A stretch of DNA of 64,000 nucleotides from Bradyrhizobium arachidis (GCF_024758505.1 NZ_CP077970.1:8370001-8434000), one strand, 5' to 3'; positions 17,399 through 26,317 are shown, numbered from the stretch's first letter. Notes: a model not told the origin generated them from the letters alone. Numbers and translations are program-made.

Positions 17399-18535
17399 TC
17401 AGCGCAGCGTCCGAAAAAACTTCCTGACGTCGCCGACAAAGAGCTCCGGCTGCTCGAAGGCAGCGAAATGGCCGCCCTTCTCCATCTCGCTCCAATGGGT
17501 AATGTCCAGAAAGTTCGGCTCCATCCAGCGGCGGACCGGCGTGATGATCTCCTTGGGGAACACCGCGACGCCCGTCGGCACGCTCACCTTGGGCGTGGTG
17601 CGGCGCCTGCCAAAACTCTCCCAGTAGAGCCGCGCGGAGGAGGCCGCCGTCTCCGTCGCCCAATACAGCATGACGTTGTCGAGCAGCTCGTCCCTGGTGA
17701 AAATGTTCTCGGGATGGCCGTTGCAATCGGTCCATGCCCAGAACTTTTCCAGGATCCACGCCGCCTGCCCACTCGGCGAATCCGTCAATCCGTAGCCGAG
17801 CGTCTGCGGACGCGTCGATTGCTGTTTTGAGTAGCCGGAGTCGAGATCGACGTAGTGCTTCAAGCCAGCGAGCGCCCGCTTCTCTTGCACCGTCGGCTCG
17901 CCATCGACCTTGGGCGCCGCGTTGAAGGCGAGCGTGATGTGGATGCCGGCGCAATGCGCCGGGTCTTGGGCGCCGAGCGACGTCGTCACCGCCGAGCCCC
18001 AGTCGCCACCCTGCGCGCCATAGCGCGCGTATCCGAGGCGATCCATCAGCTTCGCCCAGGTCGCGGCAATGCGGTCGACGCCCCAGCCGGTGGTCTTTGG
18101 CTTCGCAGAGAAGCCAAAACCCGGCAGCGACGGGCAGATGACATGGAACGCGTCGGCGGCGTTGCCGCCATGCGCGGCTGGATCGACCAGCGGCTCGATC
18201 ACCTTGTGGAATTCGACGATCGAGCCGGGCCAGCCATGGGTGATGATGAGCGGCAGCGCATTGGGCTCCTTCGAGCGCACATGCAGGAAGTGGATGTCGA
18301 GCCCGTCGATCTCGTTGGTGAACTGCGCAAACCGATTCAGTTTTGCCTCGCGCGCCCGCCAGTCGTACTCCTTTTCCCAGTAACGGCAGATGTCCTGGAT
18401 CCATTTCAGCGGCGCGCCCTGGCTCCAGTCATCGACCAGCTCCGCCTCCGGCCAGCGCGTCCGCGCAAGGCGCGCCTTGAGATCGGCAAGGACGGCGTCG
18501 CTGATGTCGATGCGGAACGGCGTGATGGCGTTCAT
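17399..18535 (-). CDS. Epoxide hydrolase (microsomal-type alpha/beta hydrolase)
   Basis: A 378-residue protein with the N-terminal EHN segment (LARTRWPEAELVDDWSQGAPL) followed by an alpha/beta-hydrolase fold. The oxyanion-hole motif is HGWPGS (about residue 100), the nucleophile is Asp178 in GGDWGS, and the catalytic His is in KGGHFAAFE near the C-terminus. The enzyme opens epoxides to diols through a covalent ester. With the acyl-CoA synthetase downstream it may belong to the breakdown of an unsaturated or terpenoid compound; that is inference. Confidence 0.9.
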   Translation of the reverse strand: MNAITPFRIDISDAVLADLKARLARTRWPEAELVDDWSQGAPLKWIQDICRYWEKEYDWRAREAKLNRFAQFTNEIDGLDIHFLHVRSKEPNALPLIITHGWPGSIVEFHKVIEPLVDPAAHGGNAADAFHVICPSLPGFGFSAKPKTTGWGVDRIAATWAKLMDRLGYARYGAQGGDWGSAVTTSLGAQDPAHCAGIHITLAFNAAPKVDGEPTVQEKRALAGLKHYVDLDSGYSKQQSTRPQTLGYGLTDSPSGQAAWILEKFWAWTDCNGHPENIFTRDELLDNVMLYWATETAASSARLYWESFGRRRTTPKVSVPTGVAVFPKEIITPVRRWMEPNFLDITHWSEMEKGGHFAAFEQPELFVGDVRKFFRTLR

Positions 18536-18598
18536 CGGTTGCTCCCGATTTGTGTCTGCGAGGAGACTAGACCGGTTTGCAGCAACGACAAAAGGTGC

Positions 18599-18625
18599 CC
18601 ATCCTCCCCTGGAGGGGGAGGGTAA
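18599..18625. repeat. Single arm of the CCCTCCCCTGGAGGGG repeat
   Basis: CTCCCCTGGAGGGGGAGGGTAAG matches one end of the large inverted element at 38000-38207. It lies between the epoxide hydrolase start and the yqeY stop. Probably a remnant or a minimal form of the same element family. Confidence 0.5.
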
Positions 18626-18632
18626 GAGAGAG

Positions 18633-19088
18633 CTAGCCCGTCAGCGCCGCCTTCACCAAACCACTGGCTTTGCCAAAATCCATCTGGCCGGCGTACTTCG
18701 TCTTCAAGGCTGCGATCACCTTGCCCATGTCCTTCATGCCGGCAGCGCCGGTCTCAGTGACGATATCGGCAATCGCCTTCTTGACCTCGTCATCCGACAT
18801 CTGTTTCGGCAAGTACGCGGAGATCACCGCGATCTCCTCGCGCTCCTGCGCGGCGAGCTCGGCGCGGCCGCCCTTGTCGTAGAGCTCGACCGCCTCCTGG
18901 CGCTGCTTGATCATCTTCTGGAGCACGCCGAGCAGGTCGGCATCGGACAGTGGCGGCTTGCCGTTGCCGCGGGCGTCGATGTCCGCGTTCTTGATGGTCG
19001 AATTGACCATGCGCAGCGTGGAGAGTTTTCGCTCGTCCTTGGCCTTCATGGCCTCCTTGATCGCATTGTTGATATCGTCGCGCATCAT
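18633..19088 (-). CDS. GatB/YqeY domain protein
   Basis: A 151-residue YqeY-family protein, related to the tail domain of GatB, which binds tRNA in the amidotransferase. Family signs: INNAIKEAMKAKDERKLSTLRMV, IKQRQEAVELYDKGGR, EIAVISAYLPKQMSDDE, MGKVIAALK. Its role as a stand-alone protein is not settled. GAGG precedes the first of two adjacent ATGs. In alphaproteobacteria it commonly stands next to carA and dnaG, as here, so this is part of a conserved chromosomal backbone. Confidence 0.92.
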   Translation of the reverse strand: MMRDDINNAIKEAMKAKDERKLSTLRMVNSTIKNADIDARGNGKPPLSDADLLGVLQKMIKQRQEAVELYDKGGRAELAAQEREEIAVISAYLPKQMSDDEVKKAIADIVTETGAAGMKDMGKVIAALKTKYAGQMDFGKASGLVKAALTG

Positions 19089-19162
19089 GGTCGCCTCACT
19101 TGGAAACAGTCCGGAAAGACTCGTCGTCTACAACAAGATCTGGGGTCTATATAGGTGCTTGC

Positions 19163-19531
19163 ATGAAGACCGGAAAGCATCTGGCCATGTTGGCGGTCTG
19201 CCTGGTCGTGCTCTGGGGAAGCCGTTTCGGCCCCTACACTTGCAGCACGCTGCCGGGCTTTGCGAGCGAGACTAGCTCGTCCTGGCTCGTCCTCGCCATG
19301 CATGGCCTGTTTCTGATGCTTTTGCTGTACATGCCGGTCTATGACTTCATTTCCCTGCTGACCTACAAGCTCGGGTGGGAGAGCAGCTTCGATCCGCTGG
19401 TGGTCTACGAGGGTGAGTTCTCGACGCAACCGATCTCGCGAAAGGCCAGGCGATTCCTCTACGTGCTTGATATCGCGATCGTGGCTTTCGCCCTCCTGCC
19501 GCTATGGACCAAGGCGGCCTATTGCGCCTGA
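19163..19531 (+). CDS. Small membrane protein of unknown function
   Basis: A 122-residue protein with three hydrophobic helices: MLAVCLVVLWGSRFG, WLVLAMHGLFLMLLLYMPVYDFISLL, and VLDIAIVAFALLPLW. Two cysteines (TCS near residue 27 and a C-terminal YCA) are noted. I do not recognise it. The start is ATG 19163; the frame is open to 19100. It is divergent from yqeY and 260 bases before carA. Confidence 0.65.
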   Translation: MKTGKHLAMLAVCLVVLWGSRFGPYTCSTLPGFASETSSSWLVLAMHGLFLMLLLYMPVYDFISLLTYKLGWESSFDPLVVYEGEFSTQPISRKARRFLYVLDIAIVAFALLPLWTKAAYCA

Positions 19532-19540
19532 GCTCACGGC

Positions 19541-19644
19541 CTAGCTGGCAAGCCGTTCGATCGCCCACGCGGTCGCCTCGGGCTGTTCGGGCTGCGGCAG
19601 GACGCCAGCCCCGGAACCAGCGCAATCGGGGTCGTCCGGTCCAT
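19541..19644 (-). pseudogene. Possible alpha/beta-hydrolase remnant
   Basis: The frame from ATG 19644 begins MDRTTPIALVPGLA, like the start of an alpha/beta hydrolase (the HG-type loop region). The other frame ends LPQPEQPEATAWAIERLAS, like the end of such a protein (around GH-PxLEQP). The middle is missing and the frame is broken. I read it as an internally deleted gene. The evidence is short and the call is weak. Confidence 0.3.
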
Positions 19645-19790
19645 TATTGCCTCGCAAGCCTCTGAATTTGCCGGAAATTGTCCTGCGGAGCTTAGGTGCC
19701 TGCCGGGGTCTGTCAAATATGCAAAAACGCATGTGAATCCGGCCGCTTCCGCTTTGACGGCGGCGCCCGCGGGCTCTATGAAGCGGGCTC
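19645..19790 (+). promoter_or_regulatory. Upstream region of carA
   Basis: The 146 bases before carA hold the small inverted repeat ATGC-AAAAAC-GCAT near 19720 and a GC-rich stretch. A pyrimidine or arginine regulator could act here, but no recognisable operator is seen. No open frame of interest. Confidence 0.3.
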
Positions 19791-20981
19791 ATGACACAAT
19801 CCGAAAACGATCCCGCCTGGCCGGACCATAGACCGACCGCGCTCCTCGTGCTTGCCGACGGCACGGTGCTCGAAGGCTTTGGCCTCGGCGCCGAAGGGCA
19901 AGCGGTGGGCGAGGTCTGCTTCAACACCGCGATGACCGGCTATGAGGAGATTTTGACCGATCCCTCCTATGCCGGGCAGATCATCACCTTCACCTTCCCG
20001 CATATCGGCAATGTCGGGACCAACGAGGAAGATATCGAGACGGTGAACATGGCCGCGACGCCCGGCGCGCGCGGCGTGATTTTGCGCACCGCCATCACCG
20101 ATCCCTCGAACTTTCGCGCCACAAAACATCTCGACCAGTGGCTGAAGGCTCGCGGCATCATCGGCCTGTCCGGCATCGACACGCGCGCGCTCACCGCGCT
20201 GATCCGCAGCAAGGGCATGCCCAACGCCGTGATCGCGCATTCCAGGACCGGCAAGTTCGACCTGCACGGGCTGAAGGAAGAGGCGCGCGAGTGGCCGGGC
20301 CTCGAGGGCATGGACCTCGTGCCGATGGTCACCTCCAGCCAGCGCTTCAACTGGGACGAGACGCCCTGGGTGTGGAACGAAGGCTTTGGCCGGCAGGAGA
20401 CGCCCGAATTCAACGTCGTCGCCATCGACTACGGCATCAAGCGCAACATTTTGCGCCTGCTCGCCGGCGTCGGCTGCAAGGTGACGGTGGTGCCGGCCAC
20501 CACGTCGGCTGACGACATTCTGGCGATGAAGCCTGACGGCGTGTTCCTGTCGAACGGTCCGGGCGATCCGGCCGCGACCGGCAAATATGCCGTGCCGGTG
20601 ATCCAGCAGGTGATCAAGTCTGGCACGCCGACCTTCGGCATCTGCCTGGGCCATCAGATGCTCGGCCTCGCCGTCGGCGCCAAGACGAAGAAGATGCATC
20701 AGGGCCATCACGGCGCCAATCATCCCGTCAAGGACGAGACCACCGGCAAGGTCGAGATCACCTCGATGAACCACGGCTTTGCCGTGGACGAGAAGACCCT
20801 GCCGAAGGGCGCGACGCAGACCCACATCTCGCTGTTCGACGGCTCCAATTGCGGCATCCAGCTCGACGGCAAGCCGGTGTTCTCGGTGCAGTACCACCCT
20901 GAGGCCTCGCCCGGCCCGCGCGACTCGCACTATCTGTTCCAGCGCTTTGCCGATCTGATGCGGCAGAAGAAGAGCGCGTAA
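19791..20981 (+). CDS. carA: Carbamoyl-phosphate synthase small chain CarA
   Basis: The 396-residue glutaminase subunit that feeds ammonia to CarB for carbamoyl phosphate, precursor of arginine and pyrimidines. The N-terminal CarA domain has FNTAMTGYEEILTDPSYAGQI; the class I amidotransferase domain has the nucleophile Cys285 in FGICLGHQ and the His/Glu pair in QYHPEASPGP. SNGPGDP marks the oxyanion region. carB is transcribed in the same direction about 8.3 kb downstream, separated by unrelated genes. Confidence 0.98.
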   Translation: MTQSENDPAWPDHRPTALLVLADGTVLEGFGLGAEGQAVGEVCFNTAMTGYEEILTDPSYAGQIITFTFPHIGNVGTNEEDIETVNMAATPGARGVILRTAITDPSNFRATKHLDQWLKARGIIGLSGIDTRALTALIRSKGMPNAVIAHSRTGKFDLHGLKEEAREWPGLEGMDLVPMVTSSQRFNWDETPWVWNEGFGRQETPEFNVVAIDYGIKRNILRLLAGVGCKVTVVPATTSADDILAMKPDGVFLSNGPGDPAATGKYAVPVIQQVIKSGTPTFGICLGHQMLGLAVGAKTKKMHQGHHGANHPVKDETTGKVEITSMNHGFAVDEKTLPKGATQTHISLFDGSNCGIQLDGKPVFSVQYHPEASPGPRDSHYLFQRFADLMRQKKSA

Positions 20982-20989
20982 CACTGCTC

Positions 20990-21180
20990 TCGTGCCCCGG
21001 GCGCAGTGCAGCACGCCGCTCCTCGCGGCGTGATGCGCTGCTGAACCGGGGCCAATGCTAGCTACACTCTCGTCTCTCGCACCTCTTTGGGTCCCGGATC
21101 TGCGCAGCAGCGTTACACGCTGCAGCGCGTCCGGGACACGAGACCTGTCGAGGAACACCTCCACACGCTAGAATGTTGTC
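20990..21180. repeat. Extragenic palindromic repeats after carA
   Basis: CCCCGGGCGCAGTGCAGCACGC ... GCTGCTGAACCGGGG and GTCCCGGATCTGCGCAGCAGCG ... CGCTGCAGCGCGTCCGGGAC are two imperfect palindromes of the family seen elsewhere in the window. No gene. They may stabilise or end the carA transcript. Confidence 0.6.
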
Positions 21181-21210
21181 CCGCTGCCATTTTGCAGCAG
21201 GAGCCTCGCC

Positions 21211-21744
21211 ATGTCCGTCGTCCCTGACAATGCCGAGCCGCTCGCGATCGTCTTCGAGGACGACGGGCTCGTACCCAACAACATCCTCCCCTTCCTGGTC
21301 TATCAGGGCGCGGTGAAGCTCGATCCGCAGGCGCCTGAGGAAACCGTCGAAGGCCTGTTCGGCCGAAACGGCTGGGGCGGCATGTGGCGCAACGGCGTCT
21401 ACGATTATCTGCATTATCACGCGACCGTGCATGAGGTGCTCGGCGTGGCACGCGGCGGGGCCCGCGTGCGCTTCGGCGGCGATCACGGGCAGGTGCTTGA
21501 GATCAAAGCGGGCGATGTCGCGATCCTGCCCGCCGGCACCGGGCATCAACTCGTGTCTGCGAGCCAAGACTTTTGCGTGATCGGAGCCTATCCGCCCTGC
21601 TCGAAAATGGAGATCACGCGCGCAACACCGGACAATCATGCGCGGGCGCTGAAGACAATTCCCGCGGTGAAGGTGCCGGAGTCTGATCCGGTGATGGGCA
21701 AGACCGGGCCGCTGGTTCGGTTGTGGAAACGCAGCGCGCCATAA
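21211..21744 (+). CDS. Cupin-domain protein (YjlB-like)
   Basis: A 177-residue protein with a single cupin barrel. Metal-type residues appear in DYLHYHATVHEVLGV (two His plus Glu) and in ILPAGTGHQ. Such proteins are often listed as YjlB-like cupins; the reaction is unknown. AGGAG precedes ATG 21211. A diverged copy of its last 100 bases survives as debris at 23894-23994. Confidence 0.82.
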   Translation: MSVVPDNAEPLAIVFEDDGLVPNNILPFLVYQGAVKLDPQAPEETVEGLFGRNGWGGMWRNGVYDYLHYHATVHEVLGVARGGARVRFGGDHGQVLEIKAGDVAILPAGTGHQLVSASQDFCVIGAYPPCSKMEITRATPDNHARALKTIPAVKVPESDPVMGKTGPLVRLWKRSAP

Positions 21745-22159
21745 GCGCGATTGCGGCAATTTGCCCCGCCGGATGCGAGGTCGATCGGTTCAAGCCGGTA
21801 TCTTCATCCGTTGTCGAAACGCAGCAATCATCGGAAAGCGCCGGAAAAGCGCGCGAAACGGCGCGCCGGTCTGCCACCGCGGGGACGTCCGGGGTTGCCG
21901 CCGAGCATCGCCTCCTGAATCCTCGGCACGCTGGTGACCATCGTTCCTTCATGCTAACCTCATGGTTGTGGAGGCAGCCGAAGAAACCTTCACGATCTTT
22001 GGCATCAAGGCATTTTCTTAGCGGGTCCTGCACGCGCGGCGCGACGTGCAGCGAGCCGCCGCTTTCGCACGATCGATCATTCGCGTCCCACATTGGAGCA
22101 AGACGGGCCTGCCGGGCCCACACGTCATCTCAGCACGTACCAGCAGTGGAGGAGTCGAC
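21745..22159. other. Intergenic region without recognised gene
   Basis: About 415 bases between the cupin and DUF1254 genes. No frame here has homology I can recognise. It ends with GGAGGAGTC, the ribosome-binding site of the DUF1254 gene. Confidence 0.4.
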
Positions 22160-23623
22160 ATGCTTCGAGGAATTCTGACGCTGACATTGTCTCTCTGCAT
22201 CGGCGCGGCAACTGCGCCGGCGGCATTCGCGCAGAGCACGGCGACGCCGATCACCGAGCAAGAGGCGCACGCGATCGCAGTGGACTCCTATGTGTATTTC
22301 TACTCGCTGCTGTCGATGGATATTACGAGGAAGCAATTCACGAACGTCGAACCGGGCAAGGAGAACTTCAAGGGCCCGATGAACACGTTCGTCAACGTGC
22401 CCGAATACCCGCCCGCGGATTTCAAGGGCGTCGTGCGCTCCAACTTCGATACGCTCTACTCGGTCTCCTGGCTCGACATGACCAAGGAGCCCGTCGTCAT
22501 CTCCGTGCCCGACACCGACGGTCGCTTCTATCTGTTGCCGATGCTCGACATGTGGTCCGACGTCTTTGCGTCGCCGGGCTGGCGAACAACCGGCACCAAG
22601 GCAGGGACTTTTCTGGTGACACCTCCGGGCTGGAGACCGGATCTGCGCGAGAGATTCGCCGAGGAGCTCAAGCTGCCGAAGGACACCCAGCGGATCGAGG
22701 CGCCCACGCCTTATGTCTGGGTGGTCGGCCGCACCAAGACCGATGGGCCCCCGGATTACGACGCGGTCCACAAGATTCAGGCCGGCTACAAGGTCGCCCT
22801 GCTGTCTGATTTCGGCAAGACGCCACGCGCGGTGGAAACCAAGATCGACCCGAGCGTCGATATGAAGACACCGCCGAAGGTTCAGGTCGACACCATGAAG
22901 GCCGGCCAGTACTTCGCCTACGCTGCGGAACTGCTCAAGCTCCATCCGCCTCATATCACGGACGAACCCATCATCGCACAGATGAAGCGGATCGGCATCG
23001 AGCCCGGCAAGAGCTTCGATATCGGCAAGCTCGACCCGGCTGTGCAGAGAGCGCTGGAGACCGCGCCGCAGGAAGGGCAGAAGCTGATGGCCTGGAAGGT
23101 GCCCACGTTGGCACGGGTGGCGAACAACTGGTCGATGAACACCGACACGATGGGCGTCTACGGCAACTACTACCTCAAGCGAGCCATCGTCGCGCAGGTG
23201 GGGCTGGGAGCGAACCTGCCCGAGGATGCGATCTATCCGCTCAATCTCGGCGACGCGTCCGGCAAGCCCCTCGACGGCGCCAGCAAGTACACCATCACCT
23301 TTGCCAAGGGCGCGACGCCGCCTGTCAACGCCTTCTGGTCGATCACCCTCTACGATCCGGAAGGCTTCCAGGTTGGCAATGCGCTGAACCGCTTTGCGGT
23401 CAGTAGCTGGATGCCCTTCAAGTACAATGCGGACGGCTCGCTCGACCTCTACTTCCAGAACGAAAGTCCGGGAAAGGAGCTCGAGGCCAACTGGCTCCCG
23501 GCGCCGAAAGGAGCCTTCAATCTGACCATGCGTCTCTACAGCCCGAAGTCCGAGGCGCTGACAGGCAAGTGGAATCCCCCGCCAATCGAGAAAGCACAGG
23601 TTACGGTGGGCTCGGCACAATAA
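22160..23623 (+). CDS. DUF1254/DUF1214 exported protein
   Basis: A 487-residue protein with a signal peptide ending PAAFAQ. The DUF1254 domain follows (AVDSYVYFYSLLSMDITRKQ, RSNFDTLYSVSWLDMTKEPVVISVPD, MLDMWSDVFASPGWRTTGTKAGTFL). The C-terminal DUF1214 domain has PPVNAFWSITLYDPEGF and PKGAFNLTMRLYSPK. Function unknown; the domains form a two-part beta fold found in many secreted bacterial proteins. GGAGGA lies upstream of ATG 22160. Confidence 0.88.
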   Translation: MLRGILTLTLSLCIGAATAPAAFAQSTATPITEQEAHAIAVDSYVYFYSLLSMDITRKQFTNVEPGKENFKGPMNTFVNVPEYPPADFKGVVRSNFDTLYSVSWLDMTKEPVVISVPDTDGRFYLLPMLDMWSDVFASPGWRTTGTKAGTFLVTPPGWRPDLRERFAEELKLPKDTQRIEAPTPYVWVVGRTKTDGPPDYDAVHKIQAGYKVALLSDFGKTPRAVETKIDPSVDMKTPPKVQVDTMKAGQYFAYAAELLKLHPPHITDEPIIAQMKRIGIEPGKSFDIGKLDPAVQRALETAPQEGQKLMAWKVPTLARVANNWSMNTDTMGVYGNYYLKRAIVAQVGLGANLPEDAIYPLNLGDASGKPLDGASKYTITFAKGATPPVNAFWSITLYDPEGFQVGNALNRFAVSSWMPFKYNADGSLDLYFQNESPGKELEANWLPAPKGAFNLTMRLYSPKSEALTGKWNPPPIEKAQVTVGSAQ

Positions 23624-23686
23624 CGCCCCAGATTCACCCGCGTCCCGGATCGGCACTCGCTACGCTCGCTGGTCCGGGACGACATG

Positions 23687-23893
23687 ACGCCGCGTTGCTC
23701 CCTTCCTGACAGCTCGCTTCGAACAGGAACCAGGTTCGACGCTCGGTCTCGTCGATGGCATCTCGAGCACAGCTGCGGCGTCGGTAATCTCGTGCTCGTC
23801 GCAGAGCTTGTGGGCTTTGCGCATGGCAGCGCGGCCATGTGCTTGTTGTCCTCCATCAGTTCGCGCGGCATCTCGCGCGACGGAACGTAGTCC
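23687..23893 (-). pseudogene. Fragment of a dps gene (3' part)
   Basis: On the minus strand this matches, with scattered changes and small indels, the 3' part of the complete dps gene at 25778-26317: the segments for REM/ELMEDNKHMAA, AHKLCDEHE and ERRTWFLFEAS are recognisable. The start and the ferroxidase region are missing and the frame is broken. It is a truncated duplicate or a trace of recombination with a related replicon. Confidence 0.75.
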
Positions 23894-23994
23894 ACGCGAA
23901 GGCGCTGAAGACGATTCCCGCAGTGGTTGTCCCGGACAACGATCCGGTGACGGGCAAGGACGGCCCGCTGGTCGGATTGTGGAAACGGCGCTGA
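23894..23994 (+). pseudogene. Fragment of a cupin gene (3' end)
   Basis: The plus strand encodes KALKTIPAVVVP, then GKDGPLVGLWKR and a stop. This corresponds to the last 30 or so residues of the complete cupin at 21211-21744 (KTIPAVKVP, GKTGPLVRLWKR). It directly abuts the dps fragment, which runs on the other strand, so the two pieces were joined by a rearrangement. Confidence 0.75.
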
Positions 23995-24153
23995 CGTTTC
24001 CACGCTTTCGTACGAATCATCTTCACGCAATCGCGACATGGTCGCGCCTTGACTTCAGCTACCTCCGATAGATAATCGCTGAGGTTGTATTTCCTCCATT
24101 TTTATTTTGCTTTTTCTTCAAGCACCTTTTTCTCAGCACCATTGGAGTCGATC
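23995..24153. other. AT-richer leader of the M4 protease gene
   Basis: A lower-GC stretch with runs such as TTTTTATTTTGCTTTTTC that stands out from the neighbourhood. It ends with GGAG eight bases before ATG 24154. It likely carries the promoter; no element can be named. Confidence 0.35.
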
Positions 24154-25389
24154 ATGATGTTCTCAAGCCGTTGCCGCTGCATCAACTGCATCACCCCGCC
24201 TCACGTTCTCAAGAAGCTGCTCGACAACACCGACAGTCGCATCCGTGACGCCGCCCTGCGTACGCTGCTGTCGACGTCGCGCCTGCGCGGCGAGCGCAAA
24301 ATCCGCGGGCTCGTTGCCGCCGCGGCCGCCCCGTCGTCGCACGGACGGCGAACGATATCGGACTGCGGCAATTCCACCATGCTCGGTTCGGCGACGGTCG
24401 CTCGTACAGAGGACGGCCCGAAGTCGAAGGACGACAGCGTCAACCGGGCATTCGAAGGCCTCGGCGACACGCGCGACTTCTACCAGCAGGTCTTCGATCG
24501 CGACTCGATCGACGGTAATGGCATGCGCCTCAATGGCTTCGTCCACTATGCCGACGGCTACAACAACGCGTTCTGGGACGGCAGCGAGATGGTGTTCGGC
24601 GACGGAGACGGCGTCCTCTTCACGGACTTCACCAAGTCGATCGACGTGATCGGACATGAGCTCACGCACGGCGTCACCGAACAGGCCGCCGGCCTGATCT
24701 ATCACAATCAGCCGGGCGCGTTGAACGAGTCGATGTCAGACGTGTTCGGCTCGCTGGTCAAGCAATGGGTGAAGAAGCAATCGGCCGACCAGGCCGACTG
24801 GCTGATCGGCGCCGAAGTATTCACGCCCGAGATCGGCGCGGATGCGTTGCGTTCGATGAAGGAGCCGGGCAAGGCCTACAACAATCCGACGCTCGGCAAG
24901 GACCCGCAGCCCGACCATATGCGGAAATACGTCAACCTGCCCGACACGGATGACGGCGACAATGGGGGCGTGCACATCAACTCCGGCATTCCCAACAAGG
25001 CCTTCTACCTGACCGCGATCGGCATCGGCGGATTTGCGTGGGAGGCGCCGGGACACATCTGGTACGCCTCGCTGCTGGCGTCGAACCAGAACACGAACTT
25101 CCAGGAGTTCGCCGACACGACCTACCTCAAGGCGGGTCAGCTCTACGGTGCGCAGAGCGCCGAGCAGCAGGCCGTGGCTACAGCCTGGAAGGAGGTCGGT
25201 CTACAGATCAGCGGCCTCCACGCGCTGGCCGGGACGAGCAGTCGGATGGCTCGCGCCCGACGGGTGACGGCGTCAGCCAATGGCCACGACGATGCGGCAG
25301 AGGTCGCGCACAAGATCGCCGAGCTCTCCAGTCAGCTCACGGCGCTCTCGCGAACGCTGGAAGGCATGCAGCAGGGCCGGCCGCACTGA
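24154..25389 (+). CDS. M4 (thermolysin) family metalloprotease, protealysin-like
   Basis: A 411-residue zinc endopeptidase. The N-terminus has no signal peptide but a short propeptide like that of protealysin: CINCITPPHVLKKLLDN (the PPxxL motif). The zinc site is His168-Glu-x-x-His172 in GHELTHGVT, with the third ligand Glu in NESMSD. The catalytic His lies in NGGVHINSGIPN. A Gln/Ala-rich tail follows the catalytic part. GGAG precedes the tandem ATGs. Fifty bases downstream is a small gene that looks like emfourin, the inhibitor paired with such proteases. Confidence 0.92.
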   Translation: MMFSSRCRCINCITPPHVLKKLLDNTDSRIRDAALRTLLSTSRLRGERKIRGLVAAAAAPSSHGRRTISDCGNSTMLGSATVARTEDGPKSKDDSVNRAFEGLGDTRDFYQQVFDRDSIDGNGMRLNGFVHYADGYNNAFWDGSEMVFGDGDGVLFTDFTKSIDVIGHELTHGVTEQAAGLIYHNQPGALNESMSDVFGSLVKQWVKKQSADQADWLIGAEVFTPEIGADALRSMKEPGKAYNNPTLGKDPQPDHMRKYVNLPDTDDGDNGGVHINSGIPNKAFYLTAIGIGGFAWEAPGHIWYASLLASNQNTNFQEFADTTYLKAGQLYGAQSAEQQAVATAWKEVGLQISGLHALAGTSSRMARARRVTASANGHDDAAEVAHKIAELSSQLTALSRTLEGMQQGRPH

Positions 25390-25439
25390 TCGGGCGGGCC
25401 ACCCGTGACTTGAAGGCCCGCCTTCGGTAATAGGTGGTT

Positions 25440-25745
25440 ATGAAGATCAGCTTGGCGCAACACGGCGGTCAGGGCGCGGGAGTTTTGCTCCAGCGCCCTC
25501 CGCTCGTCCTCGATACCGCCACGCTCGATCCGGCTGCGGCGAAAGAGCTCAGCGAGCTCGCCGCCGCGGCCGTCGCGGCCGGCTCCTCGCCGCCGCGGCC
25601 CGCGGGCCTGCGCGACGCGATGTCGTATTCGATCTCGATCCAGGACCAGGGGCACGACACCGTGCTCACGGGTGCGGACACCGTCATGTCGCCGGAATTC
25701 GCCAAGCTGCTGGCGTGGTTACAGCGCCATTTCCGATCGCGGTGA
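25440..25745 (+). CDS. Emfourin-like protease inhibitor
   Basis: A 101-residue protein: MKISLAQHGG, LLQRPPLVLDTATLDP, an Ala-rich helix, AMSYSISIQDQGHD, and SPEFAKLLAWLQRHF. Its size, motif order and position directly after a protealysin-like M4 gene match what I remember of emfourin, the slow tight-binding protease inhibitor encoded in protealysin operons. It probably keeps the cytoplasmic protease inactive. AGGTGG stands just before ATG 25440. Confidence 0.75.
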   Translation: MKISLAQHGGQGAGVLLQRPPLVLDTATLDPAAAKELSELAAAAVAAGSSPPRPAGLRDAMSYSISIQDQGHDTVLTGADTVMSPEFAKLLAWLQRHFRSR

Positions 25746-25777
25746 TTTGACGGCAGCGCGCCGGAAGGCATCCGGCG

Positions 25778-26317
25778 TCACGCCGCGTTGCTGCCTTCCT
25801 GGCGGCTCGCTTCGAACAGGAACCAGGTTCTGCGCTCGGTCTCGTCGATGAAGACCTCGAGCAGGGCTGCGGTGCCGGTGTCCTCGTGCTCGTCGCAGAG
25901 CTTGTGGGCTTTACGCATGGCGGCCGCCATGTGCTTGTTGTCCTCCATCAGCTCGCGCAGCATCTCGCGCGGCGGGACGTAGTCCTCGTTGTTGTCCTGG
26001 ATGGTCTGCAGCTTGCCGACCTGGCCGATCGACTTCAGCGTCGCGCCGCCGAGCTTGCGGACGCGCTCGGCGAGCTGATCGGTGGTGGCGAAGATCGCGT
26101 CCGACTGCTCGTCCAGCATCAGATGGTAGTCGCGGAAATGCCGGCCGCTGACGTGCCAGTGGAAGTTCTTGGTTTTCAGGTACAGCGCAAAGGCGTCGGC
26201 CAGCAGCACGTTGAGCGCCTCCGAGATCTTGCTGACCGCCGCCGGCTCGAGATCGGTGGGGGTATCGAGATCGGGCGATATTTTATCGGATCTTGTGTCA
26301 GACTTGGCTTTGCTCAC
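25778..26317 (-). CDS. dps: DNA-protecting ferritin-like protein Dps
   Basis: A 179-residue Dps/miniferritin that oxidises and stores iron and shields DNA in stress. Ferroxidase residues are visible in KNFHWHVSGRHFRDYHLMLDEQSDAIF. A charged N-terminal tail (about 20 residues) is present. A perfect EcfG-type promoter, GGAAC-N16-CGTT, lies upstream on the minus strand (26394 to 26370), so it should belong to the general stress response. A truncated copy lies at 23687-23893. Confidence 0.95.
   Translation of the reverse strand: MSKAKSDTRSDKISPDLDTPTDLEPAAVSKISEALNVLLADAFALYLKTKNFHWHVSGRHFRDYHLMLDEQSDAIFATTDQLAERVRKLGGATLKSIGQVGKLQTIQDNNEDYVPPREMLRELMEDNKHMAAAMRKAHKLCDEHEDTGTAALLEVFIDETERRTWFLFEASRQEGSNAA

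Noticed and set aside
21745..22159. Gene in the cupin-DUF1254 gap
   Set aside because: Several short frames exist on both strands, but none has sensible composition or similarity.
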